Shown here: piece by piece, positions 20,985 to 33,374 of the stretch
How the letters are laid out: the number at the start of each line of letters is the position of its first letter
Position numbering within the stretch: position 1 is the first letter of the stretch
Assembly (NCBI GenBank): GCA_964035575.1
Contig: OZ037846.1
Span: 1,639,501 to 1,703,500 of the forward strand
Source: Rhynchopus sp. YZ270_cl-10
Lineage: Eukaryota; Euglenozoa; Diplonemea; Diplonemida; Diplonemidae
Direction: 5' to 3'
Length of the DNA: 64,000 bases
Made by a program: the position numbers and the translations under genes
Notes under the pieces: model-generated
Told to the model about the DNA's origin: nothing
The model's database searches: none
Seen by the model: only the letters and a program-made list of their open reading frames with translations

Positions 20985-22040
20985 TCTACCCTTTTTTCCC
21001 CGTCGAAAAACGCCAAAAATCACCTAGAGCGAACACACTGGCGTGGAGCAACCTGCCTTGCCTAGTTGTGCCAGCTGAGGTTTAATCGACTGATGATGCA
21101 GCTTTTGTGGCATTTGCACTAGTCAACAATAGCTACTTTATGATTTTAGATTCTTTTTCTTTAAGTACATTACTTCGTTGATTCGCAAAATGTAGATATT
21201 TACACACAAAAAATGTATTTTTTTTATGTCTGTTGCGTTGTGAAATGTGTTTAATTTGCATTGGCGGGAAACTTCCACAAAGAAAAATTGTGAAAAATGT
21301 TACACCCCTTTTTTGGCGATTATCAGCACTCTGGGGTTCGCTAACGCACAGAGTGTCGGTGTCTGTCCCAATGCATGAGGAAGCATTTCTGTTGTGTTTT
21401 GTTCTGTTTTATTTGTGTCGTCTCAACTTCAATTTTTTCCTTCTTGTCCCCGTTCCCAGCCCAGGAGTCACACCATAGCACACGTAGCATATGTGAGGTG
21501 ACTGTTTAACTAGTTCGTTCTTCTTTTTGTTTTGTTTTGTTTTCTTGTGTTGTGTTGTGTTGTTATCATTGCCTTGCGCCACTGAAGTCGTAGGTTCATT
21601 GGCAACGTCACTTTTCTTATTTTATTGTGCGACGTTTTTTTATTTTTTTTTATTTGCAATTTACACATCTATGATCAAACCCAAGTTAGCGGAACGCTGT
21701 ACACGAACTGAATCCTCCAGGTTTGAAAAAAAAATGATAGATCGATCAACAAACAACAAACGAATAAATAAAGAAGGGGGTGTTTCATTTTGTCATGTAA
21801 GCGCCTTTGCACTGTCTACGGTATACGCCATATGCATGCCACCACAGCACGGTGCCATGCGTCGTGTCTACACAAAGGGGAAGGGAAAGGGTGTCGAGGA
21901 TGTTGTGCCTCGACGATGCTGCTCTTTGTGGACCTTATGTCTGCTACGTAAGGCACCACCAGGTTATTGTGGTGTGTGTGTGGCAGGGTTGCGTGCTTGC
22001 TGTCTTCCTGAATTGCAAGTAGACTATTACGAGACGTATG

Positions 22041-22057
22041 CTCTTTTTATTGTACAG
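22041..22057 (+). promoter_or_regulatory. putative splice or trans-splice acceptor, WD40 gene 2
   Basis: The same CTCTTTTTATTGTACAG as in the other two WD40 genes, ending 51 bases before the start codon. Confidence 0.45.
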
Positions 22058-22108
22058 TATTCCACTACACAGGTTGGGGGTATTAGGGAGGTTGTGGGGG
22101 CGGTTTTA

Positions 22109-25100
22109 ATGCTGCTGAGTGTGGCTGTGGCATGTACCTGTTACGCTGCGCTGACACCGTGCACTGCCAGCGCGTCGGAGTGCCTCTACCAGCTGACGCT
22201 CACAGACCACCAGAAGTGTGTCGGGTTCTCGCCTGACGGTGTGTACGTTGCCACCGGTGGGAAGGACCACTTGGTGACTGTGTTCAGCACCGTGGACGGG
22301 ACGGTGGTCACACAGCTTACCCTGACTGCTGATGTGTTTGCGTTGGAGTTTTCGCCAGACGGCACGATGCTGGCTGCAGGAGGTGCTGGGGACACGGTGC
22401 ATGTGTACGACACAGCGACGTGGGTTGCCCTCCGCTCATTCGTGCTGTCGGACCAGGTGCTTGGCCTCTCCTTTGCGGGCGACAGCAGACGACTCGCGGT
22501 TGCGTGCAAGAGTGGTGTTGTTGCTGTGTACGATGCAACAGCAGGCGGTGCCGCTGTGCTCACGTTCACCGGACACACCGATGACGTGAGGGACGTTGCG
22601 TTCTCGCCGGACGGAACGCAGGTCATCAGCGGTGGGAAGGAGAACAAGGCGATTGTGTGGGCAGCAGCCACAGGTGTCGTTGCCTTCTTCGTGTTGGGTG
22701 CGACAGCAGTTAATGGTGTCGACTGGTCAGGTGGCCTCCTCGCGACGGGCAACCAGGACGGCTCATCCACTCTGTGGGATGCAGCCACCGGCGCGTCTCT
22801 GTACACCTTTGTGACTACAAACGAGATTGAGGCTGTCGCGTTCTCACCCTCAGGTGCGCAGCTCGCAAGTGTCGGCAAGGACCACACACTCTTCCTGCTG
22901 AACACAGCGACGTACGCAGGGGAGGGTGCATACTCGGGGCACACAGGCCATATCAAGGCTGTCGCATACTCGCATGACGGCACACGTATTGCCACAGCCG
23001 CTGACGACAGCACAGTGCGTGTGTGGGAGGGAATCGCAGCAACACCTGCACCCCTAACTCCGTCACCACCGACACCTGCACCACCAACACAAGCACCACC
23101 GACACCTGCACCGCCAACACCTGCACCTCCGACACCTGCGCCAGCAACACCAGCTCCACCAACACCTGCACCACCGACACCTGCACCACCGACACCAGCT
23201 CCACCGACACCTGCACCACCAACACCTGCACCGCCAACACCTGCACCTCCGACACCAGCACCGCCAACACCAGCTCCACCGACACCTTCACCACCAACAC
23301 CTGCACCACCAACACCAGCTCCACCGACACCAGCTCCACCAACACCTGCACCCCTAACACCAGCATCATCAACACCTGCACCTCCGACACCTGCACCTGC
23401 AACACCTGCACCACCGACACCAGCTCCACCGACACCGTCACCACTTACGCCATCACCACAGACCTCTGCACCAGCTACACCAGCACCACCAACATCATCA
23501 CCACTTACGTCACCTCCACAAACACCTTCCCCGCCAACACCAGCTCCACTGACACCTGCGCCTGCGACACCGTCACCACCGACTCCAGCACCCGCAACAT
23601 CAGTTCCACCATCCCCTGAACAGCCAACATTATCACCCCCAACACCTGCACCAGTTACACCATCACCACCGACCCCTTCCCCACCAACACCAGCACCTGA
23701 TTCACCTGTTCCGCCAACAACTGCGCCTGCGACACCTTCACCACCGACCCCTGCACCACTGACGCCACCTCCGCAGACACTGGTCCCTGCAACATCTTCC
23801 CCTGCAACACCAGCACCTGATTCACCTGCTCCATCTACACCTACGCCGTTAACACCTTTGCCTTCAACTCCGCCACCACCCACACCGTCACCCCCAACCC
23901 CAGTACCACTGACATCTGCACCACTCTCCCCGGCTCCGCAGACACCTGCGCCAACACCGTCACCACTAACACCTTGGCCTCTGTCTCCTGCACCACAAAC
24001 GTTGTCTCCACTAACACCTGCAACACGTGTGCCTGTGTCTCCGACTGTTGCGCCTACCACACTGCCAGCTACCCGTTCACCCACGGCCACTGCACTTCCA
24101 GCATTGCCACCGACACCACCAACAGTGGCACCTGAGGGAAGCGAGACACCTACGCATGCAAGCGACAGCCCTGTGGACGTCGTGACGCTTGCGCAGAACG
24201 AGTCGCTCGAAGCAGACGTGACGACACGAAGCATTGTGACACAGAGTGTGTCCGACGCTGGCGCCGCGACACTCCTGAGTGCGAGCGCAGCAGGCCTTGC
24301 AGGCAGCCTGCTGGTGACGACGCAGGAGTGCAAGATCTACGGCGACCGCAGCCACTACCCGCTTGCGCTGCACCCCACACAGATCAGCGTTGCAGGGTCC
24401 GAGGCGGCGGGTATGGTTGTCGGGAACCTGGGCTCCTGCCTGGCCTTCCTGGTCCTGCACTTTGTGGCATGCAAGCTGGCATCCCTGCTGCAGACCTGTG
24501 CACTGCGGACGGTCTTTCGCAGTCGGGGTGACGTTCCCTTTGTGGAAGACGTGCAGGGCTTCATGCGGTTCCCTGGTGGGCCTGCGCTGCTGTTCCAGGT
24601 TCTGTACCAAGGTGCTGCAGTGGGGTCGTTGCAGCTGGCGTACTCACCGCCGACTGTTATGTTGAACTATTTGGGTGTATGCGCGCTGATCGTGTGTGTA
24701 GCCGTGCCTGTGTACCTGTTTAGAACGTGGGTGCTGGAGAGTGCCGTCTTCGGCACCACAGTGAAGGACCCCCGCACTGCAGGCTTCGGGAAGTGGAAGC
24801 GCCGTGTGCTGCACTTCATGCTCGGCCCCAGCGAGTGGGTGTCCCTCACCAAAACCCGCATGTGGACGCTGCGCTACTCGGCCGTGATCCGCTCCTACCG
24901 CCTTGGCTGTCTCTGGTACCACTTCCTGCAGTACGCATCGATGTTCGCTGTCGCTGCGATCCAGGCCTTCACCCCCACAAGCTACATCGCGTGTGGACAC
25001 ATCAAACTCGCGTCCTTCTGCGTCATCTTCATTATGCTTGTTGTGCTGGTCGAGGCGAAGCCGTACGCACGCGCGAGGGATGTGGTCATGGACGGCACGG

Positions 25101-25684
25101 TTATGACATTCCAGTGCGTGGCGCTGATCTTCATGGCTGTGGGGTACTACAGGGAGAAGCCGCAGGACCTGCTGTTCCAGGGTGCAACGGTGCTGCTTCT
25201 GTTTGGTGTTGTGTGTCTTTTGGTGAAGGTTGCTGTTGGGTTTGTCTGTGAGGTGTATGTCATGGTTGTGTGCAGGCGGGATCGGCTCCAGCGCCGTTAC
25301 TTTGCGAACGCCGAGAACACTTTGGACGACAGCGTACAGCAGGAGCTTGAGGTACACGACGTGGAGAGCACTGTACGGGGTACGGGGCGCAGGCGGAACA
25401 CACTGTACAGGCAGGAGAGTCTGCTCGCGCTCACACCCATCAACACATCCAGCCCCCTCGACGCACCTCTCTTCAGTAACCTTCTGACCCCGCAAGACTC
25501 ACGCGAGTTCTCACCCATGCTACAGCAGCTGCCCTCCAGCGACTTGTCTCTGGTAGGGCTGCCTCCCTTGGCGCTCACACCTCAGGTGTCGAAGAGAAGT
25601 GGCAGACCCTTCGTTGAGTCGCCCCACCCACGCATACGACGACGTTCCTCGACATTCTCACAGGAGTGCAATTTTATTTGTTAG
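22109..25684 (+). CDS. WD40-stalk-multipass surface protein 2
   Basis: Encodes 1191 residues from the signal-peptide Met; the open frame extends upstream to 21527 but that part lies before the putative acceptor. Residues 1-24 are a signal peptide and 27-309 seven WD40 repeats. Residues 310 to about 674 are a TPAPP stalk that becomes less regular toward its end. Around residue 740 is the juxtamembrane [12 protein letters not shown] motif. About seven hydrophobic segments follow, roughly 755-1055, including [29 protein letters not shown] and [15 protein letters not shown]. Basic RRDRLQRRY then opens a Ser-rich cytoplasmic tail with many SP and basic motifs. Expected at the cell surface with the propeller outside. 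The ligand and any signalling partner are unknown. Near-identical to the gene at 46495 outside the stalk. Confidence 0.85.
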   Translation: MLLSVAVACTCYAALTPCTASASECLYQLTLTDHQKCVGFSPDGVYVATGGKDHLVTVFSTVDGTVVTQLTLTADVFALEFSPDGTMLAAGGAGDTVHVYDTATWVALRSFVLSDQVLGLSFAGDSRRLAVACKSGVVAVYDATAGGAAVLTFTGHTDDVRDVAFSPDGTQVISGGKENKAIVWAAATGVVAFFVLGATAVNGVDWSGGLLATGNQDGSSTLWDAATGASLYTFVTTNEIEAVAFSPSGAQLASVGKDHTLFLLNTATYAGEGAYSGHTGHIKAVAYSHDGTRIATAADDSTVRVWEGIAATPAPLTPSPPTPAPPTQAPPTPAPPTPAPPTPAPATPAPPTPAPPTPAPPTPAPPTPAPPTPAPPTPAPPTPAPPTPAPPTPSPPTPAPPTPAPPTPAPPTPAPLTPASSTPAPPTPAPATPAPPTPAPPTPSPLTPSPQTSAPATPAPPTSSPLTSPPQTPSPPTPAPLTPAPATPSPPTPAPATSVPPSPEQPTLSPPTPAPVTPSPPTPSPPTPAPDSPVPPTTAPATPSPPTPAPLTPPPQTLVPATSSPATPAPDSPAPSTPTPLTPLPSTPPPPTPSPPTPVPLTSAPLSPAPQTPAPTPSPLTPWPLSPAPQTLSPLTPATRVPVSPTVAPTTLPATRSPTATALPALPPTPPTVAPEGSETPTHASDSPVDVVTLAQNESLEADVTTRSIVTQSVSDAGAATLLSASAAGLAGSLLVTTQECKIYGDRSHYPLALHPTQISVAGSEAAGMVVGNLGSCLAFLVLHFVACKLASLLQTCALRTVFRSRGDVPFVEDVQGFMRFPGGPALLFQVLYQGAAVGSLQLAYSPPTVMLNYLGVCALIVCVAVPVYLFRTWVLESAVFGTTVKDPRTAGFGKWKRRVLHFMLGPSEWVSLTKTRMWTLRYSAVIRSYRLGCLWYHFLQYASMFAVAAIQAFTPTSYIACGHIKLASFCVIFIMLVVLVEAKPYARARDVVMDGTVMTFQCVALIFMAVGYYREKPQDLLFQGATVLLLFGVVCLLVKVAVGFVCEVYVMVVCRRDRLQRRYFANAENTLDDSVQQELEVHDVESTVRGTGRRRNTLYRQESLLALTPINTSSPLDAPLFSNLLTPQDSREFSPMLQQLPSSDLSLVGLPPLALTPQVSKRSGRPFVESPHPRIRRRSSTFSQECNFIC
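23044..24130 (+). repeat. TPAPP-coding minisatellite, gene 2 stalk
   Basis: Units of about 12-15 bases encode Thr-Pro-Ala-Pro-Pro, regular at first and interspersed with Ser, Val, Asp and Gln after about 23440. Length and order differ from the duplicate at 47424-48640, while the flanking coding parts are nearly the same. Confidence 0.85.
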
Positions 25685-28117
25685 GGGCGTGGGTAGCGTA
25701 CCAACGAAACCAAAGACGAACGGAGTTTTTATTATTTTTAGGGGTTATCGGGCAGCTTTCTGATGATATGTGCATGGAAGCATACTCACTCTGTCTGCTT
25801 CTCCTTTCGGATTGGCAGCAAACTGGAATAACACATGTATTTCCAATGCCATCGTCCACCGGTGAACGGTGAGGCCGTTTGCACCTTCAACTTCTCTTTG
25901 TTTTGGTTCTTTTACGATTTGGAGGGACATTTGGTACTTAATACGGTTCAAATATTGTATACCATCAAGGGACTGGTCCCTTGGAAAACCCGTTTTTTTT
26001 AAAGGTTATTATTTCAGTACACAAAGAGATTTTTCAACTTCACTTATCGGTGTCGTATGTGAGTTACTGCTCATATGTCTTATGTCATTGCGCAGTAGTC
26101 TTATGTTAGGCACGCAGGACGCATAATGCCTTTTCGTCTTCTTTCACTTTCGGAGGGTGCGGCAGGTTCTTCCTCAGGGCTGTGCTTGCCTCGCTATCCC
26201 TCGCTATTTTCTGTTCTGTTTTTTTCCACCCGTGGTGACGTAAGCCCCGTAGCCTCTTACCAACCTTTTCTTAGGCTACGACTGTCGTCCAATTTCCGCG
26301 CACCCGCGTCACACCATGCTCATGCGCGAACACTGCGTCGTGCCAAAATTACGAACTCCGGCTGGGGAAATGACATCATTTCCTGACAACGCCCTTTGTT
26401 TGTACTCAACACTTAACAAAACCCCCTTTCGTCTCTGGGTTTCTTTTATCCAAACGTGGTGGATGTAATAATATTCCTTTCTTTGTGTGTTTTCAAGTCG
26501 TATTCAGGCTTGGCTTCACCCTTGCGAAATACTTCTTTTATTAATCCCCTGCTCGTCCCAAAGCGGCCCATGCAGTGCGTTCCGTCTCTTGTTTCTTGTT
26601 TCTTGTTTCTTGTTTCTTGTTTCTTGTATTGTTTGATGTGTATGCAAGGAGGTATGCTCGTCATGTAAATTTTCCTTATTTGTTTCTTGTTTCTTGTTTC
26701 TTGTGTTGTTCTTATTGCGATTTTTTTTTTTCTGTCACAACCAGAAAACCCCGCTGCCAGGGTTTTTATTGCAAAAGTCATATTGTGAGCAGAGTGATCT
26801 CAGCTTAGTATAAAGAATGGCAAAAAACAATTTTTTTCTGTGAAAGAGAAAACCGACGCAGGAGCCTTTTATCGGAAACTGTTTTCTTCTCCGCTAACGC
26901 ACAAAAACACTTGACAGAAAAAACTTTTTCACACAACGCTTTTTTGCTGTTCTTTTTCCTTTTTTAACTCTCTGCTTTTTCATCTTTTAAATGACTTGCT
27001 TTGCCAAGGTGGCCAACACCCCGTTTTTCTTCTCGGAAAAAACAGCAAAAATTCTGGATTTATGTTCTCGTTTTTTTCCCTTTTTTAAAGTGATTGTTTG
27101 AACTACACTATTCTGGCAATTTTATCTTTGGGGAAGAAGGACCCCTCACTCCCCGGGAGTCCCCCTCCCCTGCTTCATTTGCTGGGGTCTTGGCTCTTGA
27201 GGGCACAGATGGTCCACATTTTTGATCTACACTTTCCAGCGTTCACTTTAATTGTAGGCAGGCCGCGAAGGCTGAGAGTCACCACCGCCAACATACATGA
27301 TGTTAACTTCTGCTGTTGGTCCAGTCAGAGGGACTGTGCATCAGGCTAGGGAGGTGGGTCAGAGGAAGGCATGTGTGTCTGCCTCCATAATTGTCGTTTT
27401 CTTTATTTTTGGTTCGTCGTGTTATTTTTGCACCATTTCGTCTTCAATCATACCAAACTTATTTTAGTGTCTCTTTTCGTTTGTAAAGGCGTAGGGCACT
27501 CATGCAACACTACACCCCTGACTTTTGACAGGGAAAGAAAGAAATACTACGTCTCATATTAGGGTATCTACGTTAGTAGGAGTTATTGCACACACGGTGG
27601 GATCGGAGTGGTCCGTGTGGGGGACCCCGCGAGGACCCGAGACTGCCGGTGGCTGCTGCGTTTGATTATTTAAATTTATTTTTTTCCAAAGGAAAGAGTG
27701 CATGTGTTGACCCTCTCAAATACTTTCAATTCTGTGAACTGAAAGTATATGAATCTAATATTTTGCTTCCTATAGGGGCCCACCCATTACCAAGTTTTCA
27801 AAAAAAAAAAAAAACACAAACATAAGCCTTTCCTGCACGTCGTGCAGCCTTTTCGTATGGCATACTATTCCTACCACTCCACTGGTGTGATTCAAGGGGT
27901 ATGGACAACCCACGGAAGAACCACGGGGGAACCACGGAGAATCCGCTTGGGTGATCACACCATACACACTCCCTCTCTTATGTCCCGCACAATTTTGAAA
28001 TCTTTTTTTTAATTCATGGTGTGGCTAAATGGGGAGGGGGCGCAAAAAGTGCGCAAGAAGTGTGGATCACCCCCCTTCAGCCGCACCAATACTTATTTAT
28101 TCTTTTTTGCTTTTACT
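25685..28117. other. 3' flank of WD40 gene 2, then unassigned DNA
   Basis: Positions 25690-27562 are shared with 50440-53215. They include a CAAGGGACTGGTCCCTTG palindrome (25966-25983), CTTGTTTCTTG tandem units (26588-26630, 26685-26710) and A/T-rich stretches. None of the short frames is convincing. From 27563 to 28117 the sequence is unassigned; it contains an A run (27799-27815) and ends at a G run (28118-28137). Confidence 0.5.
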
Positions 28118-28137
28118 GGGGGGGGGGGGGGGGGGGG

Positions 28138-29327
28138 TAGGTGGGGGCAAAACCTTCAGGACGGGTGAGGCATTTTGACTTTTTTGGACTTCCGCGCAAA
28201 GTACCCACAAACCACCCCTCATACCCACCCAGAAATGGGTCAGAAACACCCTGTGACCCGAAAATCCATGCTAAGGGCGACTCAGAATATGAAAAAATGC
28301 AAAAAAATAGTGAAAAAGTGGCCTTTTGACGGTTTTGGCCATGTTGGGTAAAATGGCCATTTTTGGACAAAAAAATCAAAAAAACAGCAAAATTTCGACG
28401 TCATGACAGCTGCTTGGGCACAAACCTACCCCAGGGAGGTCCTGTGAGTCCATTCCGACCTGTTTTGGACACTTTAGGTACTTTTTTTGGCCGTTTTTTG
28501 GTGTTTTTAGGTCAAAAAATACCCTGGACTTTACCCTGGACGTCCCTGGGCCGCGACTTGCGCCCTGCTTTCAGACCCACTCTGGGCCAAAAAATGGGTG
28601 AAAACCCCCGAAAAAGCACTCCGGGAACCCAGATAGTTCCAAATATCCACCAGAAACCCACCCAAACACCTCAAAAACATGCCAGAAAAATATTTTTAAA
28701 AACACACTTTTTCAAATAAGTCATTATGGAACCTGCCCAGATGAACTTTTTGAAAAAAGTGTGTTTTTGAAAATATTTTTCTGGCATGTTTTTGAGGTGT
28801 TTGGGTGGGTTTCTAGTGGATATTTGGAACTATCTGGGTTCCCGGAGTGCTTTTTCGGGGGTTTTCACCCATTTTTTGGCCCAGAGTGGGTCTGAAAGCA
28901 GGGCGCAAGTCGCGGCCCAGGGACGTCCAGGGTAAAGTCCAGGGTATTTTTTGACCTAAAAACACCAAAAAACGGCCAAAAAAAGTACCTAAAGTGTCCA
29001 AAACAGGTCGGAATGGACTCACAGGACCTCCCTGGGGTAGGTTTGTGCCCAAGCAGCTGTCATGACGTCGAAATTTTGCTGTTTTTTTGATTTTTTTGTC
29101 CAAAAATGGCCATTTTACCCAACATGGCCAAAACCGTCAAAAGGCCACTTTTTCACTATTTTTTTGCATTTTTTCATATTCTGAGTCGCCCTTAGCATGG
29201 ATTTTCGGGTCACAGGGTGTTTCTGACCCATTTCTGGGTGGGTATGAGGGGTGGTTTGTACGTACTTTGCGCGGAAGTCCAAAAAAGTCAAAATGCCTCA
29301 AAAAAATAGGGGTTTTGCCCCCACCTA
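28138..29327. mobile_element. foldback element A, copy 2
   Basis: Left end TAGGTGGGGGCAAAACC at 28138; right end is its reverse complement ending in CCTA at 29327. Top-strand G runs lie on both sides (28118-28137, 29328-29344). The arms, about 590 bp each, are almost perfect inverted copies around a short core near 28735, so the whole element is one long palindrome. It is much more symmetrical than the copy at 4970-6154, suggesting recent insertion or arm-to-arm correction. No protein-coding capacity was recognised, which suggests a non-autonomous foldback element. Confidence 0.8.
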
Positions 29328-29344
29328 GGGGGGGGGGGGGGGGG

Positions 29345-30269
29345 TCGAATAAACTGCCACTCACGCAGCCTACTGGTCATGGTTTGCACCATTTTTGGGG
29401 GTCAACAATTCACGACTTGAGTCGTAAATGGAACTGTCCGTGGACACATGGTTTTTATAAAAATTTTCCCCCGATTTCTTTCCCGATTTTTATTTCTTTG
29501 GAAAGATCGGTTACGAAAACGTTCAATTCCGGGGTCGCACGATTTTTTTTATGCCTCTGTGGCTGGTTAGGTGATTTTTGGCTGTGGTACCCCCTTTGGG
29601 AACATTTCTATGCAGTATCCTTAAGGACTTCCTTAAGAAAACCTCCTATTTGGGTAGCCATACAGTGGCGTCTCTAAATTGGATTTTTTTTGAAGAAAGT
29701 TTTCGATTTTTTTTTCTTTGGATTTATTTTTTACAAATCTTTCAATTCCGACCATTTTTTTATTCCGGAAACACACTCCACGGTACGCAACTTTTGGTGG
29801 AGCCGACCCCCCTTTTATGCACCGAAATCCCTATACGTTACTGTATAAAGACCCGTGGAGCCACTTTAAATTGACTTCTACTCCACGAAAGTGGTCGATT
29901 TTTTTTATGGTGAAAAGCGGGGAGCTCGGAAATTCACTGCCGCTGGTTTTCAGGGGGGAAAAATTACATGTCACACACCCACCTCACCGAGAGCCAAAAC
30001 AGAAATACGCTCGCCTTGATATTTTTTTTTGAAGAAAAAAATTTTTTTCTGGATTTTTATTTCTTTGGATCCGGCCGTTTCGAAACGTTCAATTGCGGGG
30101 TCGGACGATCAAAAATATGCATCTCACATTTCTGAGTGCAAAATATGAAAAAGTATACGGAGAACCATGGAATGTATGATATAGGTATCTGTATGTGGGA
30201 CCAAATCCCACAAAAAATCGAAAAAAAAAAAAAAACTATAGAATTTCGGGATTTTTTGCAATTTTTACC
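29345..30269. repeat. family-G repeat block, copy 2
   Basis: Closely related to 62640-63640 and more distantly to 7059-7997. Shared boxes are TTCAATTCCGGGGTCGCACG (29521), GGTACCCCCTTTGGGAAC, GTGGAGCCGACCCCCCTTTT and TGGAGCCACTTTAAATTGAC. At the last box the copy at 63110 is interrupted by a heptamer array, so this copy shows the unoccupied state. No gene was recognised. Confidence 0.65.
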
Positions 30270-30640
30270 TTACCTTACAGGACTCTAAGAGGGGTCCCGA
30301 AGGGACTCCAGAGCAACGCGACCCCACCATGAAGAGCACGGTCGTCAAGAAGCCTAAAAAACGAGTCGGGATTCCGCAAAAAGGGGTTCTCTGAGTGACT
30401 CGTGGTGTAAAAAGCTAGATTTTTACACCGTACCATGAATTTTTTTCGCCTGCGGCGCCATTTTATATTATTTTTTTTGCTTCGCAAAAAAAAGTATTGT
30501 TCCCAGTGTCTTCCCTTGTCAACAGTGCTGAATTTTTGGGCAAAAAACAAGCTGATCCCGATCTTGAAATCTGGATTCCTGGATAAGACACTAGTTTTCC
30601 ACACACAAAAACAATGACCCTCACACAAAACTACCGTTTT
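30270..30640. repeat. partial family-N element with hairpin motifs
   Basis: It shares the hairpin GTGTAAAAAGCTAGATTTTT, the box CGCCTGCGGCGCC, TTTTTTGCTTCGCAAAAAAA and GAAATCTGGATTCCTGGATA with the intact copies at 33375-34011 and 35767-37909. Neither terminal GGGTATTAGGGTG is present, so it is truncated. Confidence 0.6.
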
Positions 30641-31142
30641 GGTGGGTGCTAGCTATATAAAACCCTGCACACAACCACGCGAAAATCCAAAAAAGGGGGT
30701 TTCCCACATATTTCCCCCTTTACTGTACCCCCACCACCCCTATATACATTACTGATCCTGAGGTTTAAAAAAAAAAAAAAAAGTTCGAAAAGGCGAATAA
30801 AGCACGTACGTGCTTTATTCGCCTTTTTGAACTTTTTGGAAAGTTTTTCCAGTCACAATTTTTTTTCGATTTTTTTTTTTTCGCCCAAGAGGTGATTTTG
30901 CTGCATTTCCGAGCCAATCCCGGCTTGTGGTGGGGGATATACGGAAAAATGGACAAAATTTCAGCGACTTAAATTTTCACAAAATACGAACTACCTTGTC
31001 ACAACACAGGAAAAGTTCAAAAAGTCGAATAAAACACGTACGTGCTTTATTCGACGCAAAAAAAAGCAAATTTTCAAATGCGTGCTTTATTCGACGTACG
31101 TGCTTTATTCGAATTACCTCGTTTATTCGGCCCCCCCCCCCC
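30641..31142. repeat. palindrome cluster around ACGTACGTGCTTTATTCG
   Basis: A near-perfect palindrome of about 55 bases is centred at about 30808 (CACGTACGTG core, arms GGCGAATAAAG and CTTTATTCGCC). Partial copies of the same arm lie at 31020-31056 and 31080-31130. A C run (31131-31142) closes the region against element L. No gene was recognised. Confidence 0.7.
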
Positions 31143-32541
31143 TAGGGGGTCGCATTGTCTTCACAAAAAGTGAAATAAAAATTTTTTGCAACATAGAAAC
31201 TCGTTTCCCGTGGAAAACTAGACACATACCCACCCCAAAAATGTTCGGAGGATCCAAAGAAACCATTTTTTTACACTTTGGTGGGCTCAGAAATACCAAA
31301 AATGGGGAAAATTAGTGAAAAATGGACTTTTACCCCAAAATGGGCAAAAATGGTTTTTTAGCAAAAAAATTGATTTTTTTGGATCACCAGAGGTCTATTT
31401 TGGTGACTCTCTGGTGCAAATCGGGTCCCAGGGGTCCTGTGGACCTGATTTCAACGACCAACAGGCTTCTGTACCACTTGCAAATGATTTTTTTTGAGTT
31501 TTTGAGTCAAAAAAAGTGCCTCTGACCCCCTTGTCCACCCCCTTGTCCAGTCCAGGACTTTTCCCCTGGCCATCACATAAAGTAGGGTATGATGCAAATT
31601 TGGGTTCATACCCCCCCCCAAAATGGTCTGCGGACCCAACGGAACCGGTTTTTGACCCTTTGGAGGACTTTTTTGACCCTTTGGAGGACTTAGAAGCACT
31701 AGAAATGGGGAAAAGGAGTGAAAAATTGCCCTCCCCCCCCAGATGGGGGGGCAGGGGCGGTTTTGGGCTAAAAAATACCAAATTAGGGCCGCCAGAGTCC
31801 TCTTGGGGCCACTCTCCAGTGGAAATCGTACTCCTGGGGGTCCTGTGGGCCTGATTTCGACGGGCTGCACCCTTTTGGGCCCCTAGAACCGATCTTGGTT
31901 TGAAATATTGAGTCGAATATGACCCCCTGAACCCGTGCGTATGCGTGTAAAGCACCCCCCTCACCCCTCCCCCCTCACTGCCCACCTTCTCCTCCCCTGA
32001 CAGGCGTAACAAATAAAAAAACGACCTCCCACTCACAAAAAGCGTCTGAGGATGCTGCTGAGTTCGTGAGGAGGTTCGCGGATGCAGAGTGGATCAGGGG
32101 TGTGTGCATGCGTGTCCTGATGAAGTGCTTCAGCTGCGCATCGAAATGCACGACTGTGGGGGGAAGGCAGAAAATGCCAAATTAAGGCCGCCAGAGGCCT
32201 CTTGGGGTCACTCTCCGGTGTAAATCGTACTCCTGGGGGTCCTGTGGGCCTGATTACGACGGGCTGCACCCTTTTGGACCCTGCGAACCGATCTTGGTTT
32301 GAATTATTTAGTTAAATATGTCAAATTCCTCCAATCATGGGCTGTATACAGTACAAAATCATGAAAACACCAATAAAAAGGCATTTTTTTTCGTTTTTTC
32401 ACGTCTTTTGCCGCAAAACCCCTCAAGAACCCCCGGAAACCCATTTTTGGGGTGGCGCAGGGTGTGGGTCACCACTGAAATGGCCCACCGGCGAAAAAAT
32501 AATAAAAATTACATAAAAACGTTAGCCAATGCGACCCTCTA
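31143..32541. mobile_element. TIR element, family L, between C tracts
   Basis: Left end TAGGGGGTCGCATTG at 31143, right end CAATGCGACCCTCTA ending at 32541, 14 of 15 bases inverted. C runs lie on the top strand at both sides (31131-31142, 32543-32554), the bottom-strand equivalent of the G-run arrangement of families A, C, D and J. The interior has two direct copies of about 105 bp (31818-31922 and 32218-32322, sharing CTCCTGGGGGTCCTGTGGGC and CCGATCTTGGTTTGAA) and a third diverged copy at 31418-31500. Frames in it are not convincing. Confidence 0.7.
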
Positions 32542-32554
32542 GCCCCCCCCCCCC

Positions 32555-33359
32555 AGTAACAGAAACTTGGATACCACACACCTTTCGAAGAGAATGCTAA
32601 GTTAACAGGACTAACTTACTTTGTACACTGGTCACTAAAGGGTTTGTATTCCAAGTCAACCTTTTTCCTCCCCCCATGAGTACCTCTCTCCTCAAAAGGG
32701 CGGCTTTTAGCGACAGACGTTGGATCGTCTGGTCGCAGGTTATCTTTTCTTTTCTGTGTTTCGTCGTGCTTCTCAGCTGCGTTCTGTTCTTTTGAATTGA
32801 AAGCACGTGAACCCAATTCTTTGTTAATTCTTAAACAGTGAGATGTACACAACGAAAGAGCCGTCTTGAAACCTCGGCGATCTTCATGCACACAAGACAT
32901 GTGTTCTGACACCTCCACCCACCCCCATTTCCACAGGATCTTACAATGTACACAATGCGCTGTCTGGAGGGTGTGCCATAAGACCCACAGGGCCACATGG
33001 TTGGGGTCCACCCCCGCGGTACACCTGCATGGCCATTGTACCAAGAGTACACCTTTCACGAGAGGGTTTTGTATTTCAAGTCAACTCTGTTTTTTGAACG
33101 GTGTCTCCATCCCCAGCGACGTTTGCACTTCAACCTATCATGTCAGGTTAAGCTCGCGAGCTACCTTTTCAAGCGACGCTGCTTTGTGGTGTCTGTAGCA
33201 GCACACAAAGACCATCAAACCCAATCACGAAGACTCTCTTCTCGGGCTTCACATTGTGTGCGTGTGTGTGTGTTTTTTTTTTTTTGCGACACTGCAAAAA
33301 TGTACCATTTGACAGTGCAAGTACCGGTGCAACTAGTGGGGTACGTTCGTCACCTTTTT
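32555..33359. other. duplicated flank and unassigned DNA
   Basis: Positions 32558-32825 match 53740-54000 (ACAGAAACTTGGATACCACA onward), the match beginning right after the C run. The remainder to 33359 includes another copy of the GGGTTTTGTATT(T/C)CAAGTCAAC motif (33060-33082) and a GT run (33255-33275). No gene was recognised. Confidence 0.5.
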
Positions 33360-33374
33360 TGCTTCAATGATTCA

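Larger units (their letters stand above)
20985..27562 (+). repeat. segmental duplication, copy 1
   Basis: This block and 45005-53215 share 5' flank, the whole surface gene and 3' flank in the same order and orientation, with high similarity in most parts. Landmarks are ACCTGCCTTGCCTAGTTGTG (21049 and 45078), the gene start (22109 and 46495), a GCAGGTTCTTCCTCAGGGCT box (26161 and 50811) and the CTTGTTTCTTGTTTC repeat (26590 and 52510). Differences are insertions or expansions, mainly in copy 2. It ends near CATATTAG at 27560. Confidence 0.8.

Noticed and set aside
21527..22108. N-terminal extension of WD40 gene 2 (frame open from 21527)
   Set aside because: It crosses a low-complexity tract and a putative AG acceptor, is frame-broken in the copy before gene 1, and would bury the signal peptide.
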